Of a DNA stretch of 11,236 nucleotides, positions 6,814 to 11,236 are shown in pieces. Numbering within the stretch: the stretch's first letter is position 1; each line of letters starts with the position of its first letter. This DNA is from an uncultured Clostridia bacterium (GTDB lineage: Bacteria; Bacillota; Clostridia; Christensenellales; Aristaeellaceae): NCBI GenBank assembly GCA_947600345.1, contig CANQGC010000074.1, forward strand, positions 1 to 11,236, in the 5' to 3' direction. Below the pieces are notes generated by a model. It saw only the letters and a list, made by a program, of their open reading frames with translations. It made no database searches and was not told the DNA's origin. The translations under genes and the position numbers were made by a program.

Positions 6814-8061
6814 ATGAAGGACACCAAGCAGCAGTGGTTCAAGGACGCCAAGTACGGACTGTTCGTGCACTGGGGGCTGTATTGCATCCTGGCCGGCGAG
6901 TACAAGGGTATCAAGACCGACCGCATCGCCGAGTGGATCGAGAACAACCTGGACATCCCGGTGGAGGAGTATCGCAAGCTTGCGGAGCAGTTCAATCCCA
7001 CGCAGTTTGACGCCGACGAGTTCGTGCGCCGGGCAAAGGAGGATTGGGGGATGCAGTACATCGTGCTCACCTCCAAGCATCACGAGGGCTTCGCGATGTA
7101 CGATTCGAAGGTGAGCGACTACAACGTCGTGAAGGCGACGCCCTACGGCAAGGACATACTGATGCAGCTGCGCAAGGCGTGCGACAAGCACGGCATGCGG
7201 CTGGGAATCTACTATTCTCAGGCGCAGGACTGGGACGACCCTAACGGCTACATGATGCACAAGGACAACAGCCACAAGGATTTCCAGAAGTACTTCGACG
7301 AGAAGTGCAAGCCCCAGGTCAAGGAGCTGCTGGAGAACTACGGGCCGCTGTGCCTCATCTGGTTCGATACGCCGATGGGCATCACCGTCGAACAGACGAA
7401 GGACCTCATCCATCTCGTCAAGTCGATCCAGCCGGACTGCCTGCTCTCCGGACGCACCGGCAACCACATGGGCGACTACATGACGACCGGCGACAACTTC
7501 CTGCCGCGCCTGCCCTTCGACGGGGACTGGGAGCTTCCCGCCACCGTCAACGATACCTGGGGCTACAACAAGTTCGACACCAACTGGAAGAGCCCGGATA
7601 CCATCATCCAGCTGCTGCTCAAGATCGTCAGCCGCGGCGGCAACTACCTGCTCAACGTCGGCCCGACCGCCGAGGGCATCGTGCCCCCGGCCTGCGTGGA
7701 AGTGCTCAACGAGGTGGGCAAGTACGTCAAGGCCAACGCGGAGGCCATCTTCGGCTCCCGCTCGGTGGGAATCTATCCCTACGACGTGCCGGGCATCGAG
7801 CTGACGCACAAGCCGCACAAGCTCTACGTTCACGTGCTCTCCCCGCGCATCCGCATCGAGCTGTTGAACGTGGGAAACAAGTTCAAGAGCGCGTACCTGG
7901 TCGGCGACCACCGGCCGCTGGAGTTCCGCGCGGAGCGCACCTGCGAGGGCGACGGCATGGTGGAGGTCTCCCTGCCGGACGAGCTCAAGACCGCCAAGAA
8001 CTACTGCGTGTGCCTCGAGACGGAGGAGGAGGAACCGGTCTTCGAATCCATCAAGGGCTGA
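6814..8061 (+). CDS. Alpha-L-fucosidase, glycoside hydrolase family 29, cytoplasmic
   Basis: This enzyme should release L-fucose from imported fucosylated oligosaccharides with retention of configuration. The 415-residue protein shows the GH29 pattern: YGLFVHWGLY (residues 14-23), LTSKHHEGFAMY (85-96), LGIYYSQAQDW (130-140) and LIWFDTPMG (181-189). D185 is at the position of the catalytic nucleophile. WELPATVNDTWGYN (239-252) and GGNYLLNVGPTAEGIVP (275-291) follow. E240 is a candidate acid/base, but this residue varies in the family, so the assignment is tentative. A small beta domain ends the protein and no sugar-binding module is attached. There is no signal peptide, so the enzyme acts inside the cell, which fits the importer. 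Start 6814 is preferred because AGGAG ends ten bases upstream; the ATG at 6805 is only one base from that site. Exact linkage preference cannot be read from the sequence. Confidence 0.93.
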   Translation: MKDTKQQWFKDAKYGLFVHWGLYCILAGEYKGIKTDRIAEWIENNLDIPVEEYRKLAEQFNPTQFDADEFVRRAKEDWGMQYIVLTSKHHEGFAMYDSKVSDYNVVKATPYGKDILMQLRKACDKHGMRLGIYYSQAQDWDDPNGYMMHKDNSHKDFQKYFDEKCKPQVKELLENYGPLCLIWFDTPMGITVEQTKDLIHLVKSIQPDCLLSGRTGNHMGDYMTTGDNFLPRLPFDGDWELPATVNDTWGYNKFDTNWKSPDTIIQLLLKIVSRGGNYLLNVGPTAEGIVPPACVEVLNEVGKYVKANAEAIFGSRSVGIYPYDVPGIELTHKPHKLYVHVLSPRIRIELLNVGNKFKSAYLVGDHRPLEFRAERTCEGDGMVEVSLPDELKTAKNYCVCLETEEEEPVFESIKG

Positions 8062-8079
8062 TTCCCGCTTCCGAACAGG

Positions 8080-8117
8080 CAGCGAGGAGGGCGCTCCCAG
8101 GAGCGCCCTCCTCGCTG
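8080..8117 (+). repeat. Very stable 18-bp inverted repeat after the fucosidase gene
   Basis: Positions 8080-8097 and 8100-8117 are perfect reverse complements separated by CA; in RNA the likely loop is CCAG on a 17-bp stem. The stem is almost all G and C. No T-run follows on either strand, so by itself it is not a standard terminator. It may protect the 3' end of the message or block the convergent yifB transcript. Confidence 0.75.
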
Positions 8118-8124
8118 TATATCG

Positions 8125-8155
8125 CACCCCCACGCCCTGCGTGGGGGTGGCTTTT
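8125..8155 (+). terminator. Rho-independent terminator of the fucoside operon
   Basis: CACCCCCACGC (8125-8135) pairs perfectly with GCGTGGGGGTG (8139-8149) across a 3-base loop, followed by GCTTTTGGTTT. The 11-bp GC-rich stem and short T-run fit termination of the plus-strand operon. It lies 22 bases before the end of the convergent yifB gene. On the minus strand the stem is not followed by Ts. Confidence 0.75.
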
Positions 8156-8177
8156 GGTTTCAGGATCATTCATTGAT

Positions 8178-9713
8178 TCAACCCCAGTACTTCCGGTCGA
8201 GCGTGCGGTACTGCACGGCCTCGGAGATGTGCTCGGCGGTGATGATGTCGGCGCCCTCCAGGTCGGCGATGGTGCGGGCGACCTTGAGGATGCGGGTGTA
8301 GGCGCGGTTGGAGAGCTTGAGCCGCTCGCAGGACATGAGCAATAAATCCCTGGCGCCCGGCTCCATCGGGCAGGCGGCGTTCAGGTTCCGCGCGCCGAGC
8401 TGGGCGTTGATGCGGATGCCGGCGGGGTCGCCCTCATATCTCTTGCGCTGAATCTCCCGGGCGGCCTCCACGCGCTTGCGGATCTCGGCGGAGGTCTCCT
8501 CCGGGGTATCCTGGCTCAGCCGCTCGGCGGGGATGGACTCCACCTCGATGTGCATGTCGATGCGGTCCAGCAGCGGGCCGGACACGCGGTTTAAGTACCG
8601 GCGAATCTGCGGCGGCGTGCAGCGGCAGGGCCGGGTGCGGCTGCCCAGGTTTCCGCAGGGGCAGGGGTTCATCGAGCACACCAGCACGAAGCGCGCCGGG
8701 TACACCGATTGGGCGCTGACCCGAGCGATGTGCACCTCGCCGTCCTCCAGCGGCTGGCGGAGCGCCTCCAGCACGTCACGGGGGTACTCCGGCAGCTCGT
8801 CCAGGAACAGCACGCCGTTCGTCGCCTTCGACACCTCGCCTGGCAGCGCGTAGGTGCCGCCGCCCACCAGCGAGGCGTGGGACGCGGTGTGGTGGGGCGA
8901 GCGGAAGGGGCGCTCGGTGAGCAGCCCGGTGGGCGGCACGATGCCCGCCACCGAGTGGATGCGCGTGGTCTCCAGCGCCTCCTCGAAGCTCATGTCGGGC
9001 AGGATCGTGGGCATGCAGCGGGCCATCAGCGTCTTGCCGGAGCCGGGCGGGCCGATCATCAGCACGTTGTGCCCGCCCGCGGCGGCGATCTCCAGCGCGC
9101 GCTTGGCGCTTCGCTGGCCCTTGACGTGGGCGAAGTCCTCGGCGAACTCGCGCCGCTGCAGAAGCTCGGAGTAGCTCACCGCGCGCATCGGCTCGATGGG
9201 TTCCTCGCCGCGCAGGTGCCGCGCCGCGGCCAGCAGCGACTCCGCGCCCAGCAGCTCGATGCCGTCGATGCAGCGCACCTCGGGCAGGTTCGCGGCGGGC
9301 AGGATCATGGCCTTCGCGCCCCAGCCCCGGGCGGAGATGGCCATCGGCAGCGCGCCGCGCACGCCCCGGACGCTGCCGTCCAGCGAAAGCTCGCCGATGA
9401 CGCAGGTGTCCTTCAATCGCTCCGGATCGATCATGCCCGAGCATGCCAGCAGGCCCAGCGCGATGGGCAGGTCGTAGGCGGGGCCCTCCTTGCGCAGATC
9501 AGCGGGGGCCAGGTTCACGGTGATGCGGCCGTTGGGGAAGTCGAAGCCGCTGTTCTTGAGGGCGGCGCGCACGCGCTCCCGGGACTCCTTCACCGAGGCG
9601 TCGGGCAGGCCCACGATCTCAAACATGGGCATGCCGGAGGCCAGGTTGATCTCGGCGGTCACGGCGTAGCCGTCGATGCCGCTCAGGCCGCAGCTTTGGA
9701 TGCTCGCGAGCAT
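8178..9713 (-). CDS. comM: YifB/ComM-family Mg-chelatase-like AAA+ ATPase
   Basis: ComM is a hexameric helicase that drives branch migration when transformed DNA is integrated; Firmicutes relatives are usually called YifB and are less studied. The 511-residue protein has an N-terminal Lon/ChlI-like domain (about residues 1-165; EIVGLPDASVKESRERVRAA is the family signature). The AAA+ core has Walker A GPPGSGKT (221-228), Walker B VLFLDELPE (301-309), MNPCPCG (348-354) with further cysteines at 363 and 365, and LLDRID (381-386) carrying a likely arginine finger. The C-terminal domain includes LSNRAYTRILKVARTIADLE. The cysteine cluster NPCPCGN..RPCRC is normal for the family. GGAGG eight bases before the ATG supports the start. 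The mannosyltransferase-like gene ends 27 bases upstream, so the two are probably cotranscribed. Confidence 0.95.
   Translation of the reverse strand: MLASIQSCGLSGIDGYAVTAEINLASGMPMFEIVGLPDASVKESRERVRAALKNSGFDFPNGRITVNLAPADLRKEGPAYDLPIALGLLACSGMIDPERLKDTCVIGELSLDGSVRGVRGALPMAISARGWGAKAMILPAANLPEVRCIDGIELLGAESLLAAARHLRGEEPIEPMRAVSYSELLQRREFAEDFAHVKGQRSAKRALEIAAAGGHNVLMIGPPGSGKTLMARCMPTILPDMSFEEALETTRIHSVAGIVPPTGLLTERPFRSPHHTASHASLVGGGTYALPGEVSKATNGVLFLDELPEYPRDVLEALRQPLEDGEVHIARVSAQSVYPARFVLVCSMNPCPCGNLGSRTRPCRCTPPQIRRYLNRVSGPLLDRIDMHIEVESIPAERLSQDTPEETSAEIRKRVEAAREIQRKRYEGDPAGIRINAQLGARNLNAACPMEPGARDLLLMSCERLKLSNRAYTRILKVARTIADLEGADIITAEHISEAVQYRTLDRKYWG
9700..9713. repeat. 14-base palindrome covering the yifB start codon
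   Basis: ATGCTCGCGAGCAT is a perfect palindrome that begins exactly with the yifB start codon on the minus strand. In RNA it could form a 5-bp stem with a 4-base loop, placing the start codon in a helix and possibly tuning translation. The codons (M, L, A, S) are ordinary, so chance is also plausible. Confidence 0.3.
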
Positions 9714-9740
9714 TCGCGCTCCCTCCTCATCGCGAAATCG

Positions 9741-11236
9741 TCAGGGCTCGAAGTTGTACCACTTGAACCAGCGCAGGTGCATAGCGTAGGCGCGGCTCAC
9801 CGGCGTTCCGGCCTCCAGCGGGTAGAAGGCGATGAACAGCCCCAGCGCCGCCGCCAGCAGCGCGACGCTCGCGACCTTGAAGCCCGCCTCGCTCTGCTCC
9901 TTCAGCCAGCCCAGCATCAGCGCCGTGCAGAGTATGATGAAGGGCACGCTGGCGAAGTAGTGGTAGATGAAGGTCGAGCGCGGCACCAGCACCCAGGGCA
10001 GGAACTGCGATGCGAAGCCGATCAGCGCGATCAGCCACTCCTTCGGCGCCTTCCGCTTCCACGCGCTGCCGATCAGCACGAAGATCAGCGCGGCCAGGCC
10101 CGTCCACCACACCGCCGGGTTGCCCATCGCGGTGATCGAGGCGATCATGCCGCTGGGCAGGTAGGCCGTGCCGGAGTAGTACCACATCGGCCACCAGATC
10201 ACCGGCCACTGGTACCAGGGCGAGCGGTAGAAGTGGGTGTCGTCGCCCAGCCCGGCGTGGTAGTTGTACATGCTCTCCTGAAGCTGTACCACGCGGTCGA
10301 AGCGCTGCTTGGAGAACATGTCGAACACGTTCGCCACGCCCTCCACGTGCAGCTGGCGGGTGTAGGAGAGGTAGTAGATCAGCGCCGGGATCAGCACGAA
10401 GAAGCCCAGGCAGAACATGCAGCTCCACAGCGCCCGCTTCAGGAACGCCCCGCGCTCCTCCCCGGCGTGGATGATTTCGGAGGCGAGCTTCCAGAAGTAG
10501 AGGATCGCCAGCCCCGCCGAGGCGTAGAGCCCGATCCACTTGGTGGCCCAGGCCAGCCCCATCGTGACGCCGCAGAGGCCGAGCGTCACGAAGTTGCGCT
10601 TCAGCGACACCGTACGCCAGTCCATCTGCACGTAGCGGATCATGAACAGGTACATCAGCATGATCCAGAACACGGCGTAGGAGTCGATGGTGGCGATGCG
10701 GGTCTGGGTGAAGTGCATGGAATCCAGCGCCATCAGCGCCATCGCCAGGAACGAAAGCTTCGTGGATTTCGTCAGCTGCTTGGCCAGCAGGTACATAAGC
10801 GGCACCATCAACACGCCCACCAGCGCGCCCATGAAGCGCCAGCCGAAGGGCGTCATGCCGAAGATGGCGATGCCCAGCGACATGATGAGCTTGCCCAGCG
10901 GCGGGTGCGTCCACTCGTAGATGGTCAGGTCGCCGCGCACCAGTTCGTAGGCGGTGCGGGCGTGGTAGATCTCGTCGAAGTAGGTGCCGTTGTAGTAGCT
11001 GGGGATCGCGGGCGCGGTGTCCTGCTCGTCGATCAGCGCCTCCGGGTCGTAGGCGTAGTCGGCGTACTCGCCGGAGCGGGAGGCGATGGTCACGGGTATG
11101 GGCGCGTCCGCCTCGTCCAGGAAGGCCACCTCGCTCAGGCGCAGGCCGGCGCTCTCGGCGGTAATGCGCACGTAGCGCGCGGTCTGGTAGGGATACTCGT
11201 CGATGCCCCGGGAGGGGAAGGTCACGTAGGCGCTGC
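9741..11236 (-). CDS. GT39 protein-mannosyltransferase-like membrane protein, 5' end missing
   Basis: The product resembles dolichyl-phosphate-mannose:protein mannosyltransferases (PMT, family GT39), which move a sugar from a polyprenyl phosphate to secreted proteins at the membrane. The frame stays open to the window edge, so the N-terminus is missing. Numbering from the GTG at 11225, the first part (YQTARYVRITAESAGLRLSE, about 13-32) looks like the end of a discoidin-type (F5/8C) domain. The GT39 part then starts with YYNGTYFDEIYHARTAYE, which carries the paired acidic residues D84-E85, and EWTHPPLGKLIMSLGIAIFG. About ten membrane segments follow, with the conserved TRIATIDSYAVFWI in the third. 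The C-terminal block, SPWYQWPVIWWPMWYYSG to STFIYHYFASVPFI, matches the PMT four-helix C-terminal domain. The gene ends RWFKWYNFEP. Sugar and target are unknown. yifB follows after 27 bases. Confidence 0.88.
   Translation of the reverse strand, partial: SAYVTFPSRGIDEYPYQTARYVRITAESAGLRLSEVAFLDEADAPIPVTIASRSGEYADYAYDPEALIDEQDTAPAIPSYYNGTYFDEIYHARTAYELVRGDLTIYEWTHPPLGKLIMSLGIAIFGMTPFGWRFMGALVGVLMVPLMYLLAKQLTKSTKLSFLAMALMALDSMHFTQTRIATIDSYAVFWIMLMYLFMIRYVQMDWRTVSLKRNFVTLGLCGVTMGLAWATKWIGLYASAGLAILYFWKLASEIIHAGEERGAFLKRALWSCMFCLGFFVLIPALIYYLSYTRQLHVEGVANVFDMFSKQRFDRVVQLQESMYNYHAGLGDDTHFYRSPWYQWPVIWWPMWYYSGTAYLPSGMIASITAMGNPAVWWTGLAALIFVLIGSAWKRKAPKEWLIALIGFASQFLPWVLVPRSTFIYHYFASVPFIILCTALMLGWLKEQSEAGFKVASVALLAAALGLFIAFYPLEAGTPVSRAYAMHLRWFKWYNFEP

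Noticed and set aside
8124..8155. Stem resembling a type I-C CRISPR repeat
   Set aside because: There is only one copy, with no spacers, no cas genes and a different 3' end. It is better explained as a terminator.
6787..8169. 460-residue open frame opposite the fucosidase gene
   Set aside because: No domain is visible, and the plus strand encodes a full GH29 protein with its catalytic motifs.
3360..8177. Mobile element or genomic island with defined ends
   Set aside because: No transposase, integrase, tRNA target, terminal inverted repeat or matching direct repeat was found at the two junctions. Only the broken gene order suggests insertion.

Overview
The window reads as chromosomal DNA from a high-GC member of the Firmicutes, probably class Clostridia and possibly a gut species. 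The main reason is the gene order on the minus strand: yifB/comM, dprA, topA, then the first codons of trmFO. This order is a familiar housekeeping neighbourhood of that phylum. The ribosome binding sites are strong GGAGG types. The best promoter has near-consensus sigma-A boxes. The sugar transporter is of the CUT1 type common in Clostridia. The class and habitat are inference; no rRNA gene is present.

Layout. Positions 1-3287 (minus strand) hold the start of trmFO (1-43, cut by the window edge), topA (33-2138) and dprA (2187-3287). dprA has its own putative promoter at 3327-3355, and a perfect -10 box precedes topA. Positions 3288-3591 form a 304-base, AT-rich divergent control region. It holds the dprA promoter, a GC-rich hairpin, a large dyad that looks like an operator with a weaker copy 62 bases away, and a near-perfect promoter (3519-3547) firing to the right. 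Positions 3592-8061 (plus strand) are a fucoside-use operon: a sugar-binding protein gene, two CUT1-type permease genes and a cytoplasmic GH29 alpha-L-fucosidase gene. It ends in two tandem hairpins at 8080-8155. Positions 8178-11236 (minus strand) hold yifB and, just upstream of it, a GT39 protein-mannosyltransferase-like gene cut by the right edge.

How the genes work together. The binding protein, the two permeases and an ATPase encoded elsewhere should import a fucose-containing oligosaccharide. The fucosidase, which has no signal peptide, should release fucose inside the cell. This 4.8-kb module sits between yifB and dprA, genes that are usually adjacent, and runs in the opposite direction. 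The flanking genes serve DNA uptake and recombination (yifB, dprA), supercoiling (topA), tRNA methylation (trmFO) and protein glycosylation (GT39).

The most striking anomaly is in the binding-protein gene. A perfect 33-base inverted repeat with a 6-base centre (4233-4304) replaces a few native codons and shifts the frame, so the gene is split as written. It is either a real template-switch mutation or an amplification or assembly artefact, and the sequence alone cannot say which. No new kind of defence or mobile system is visible in the window.
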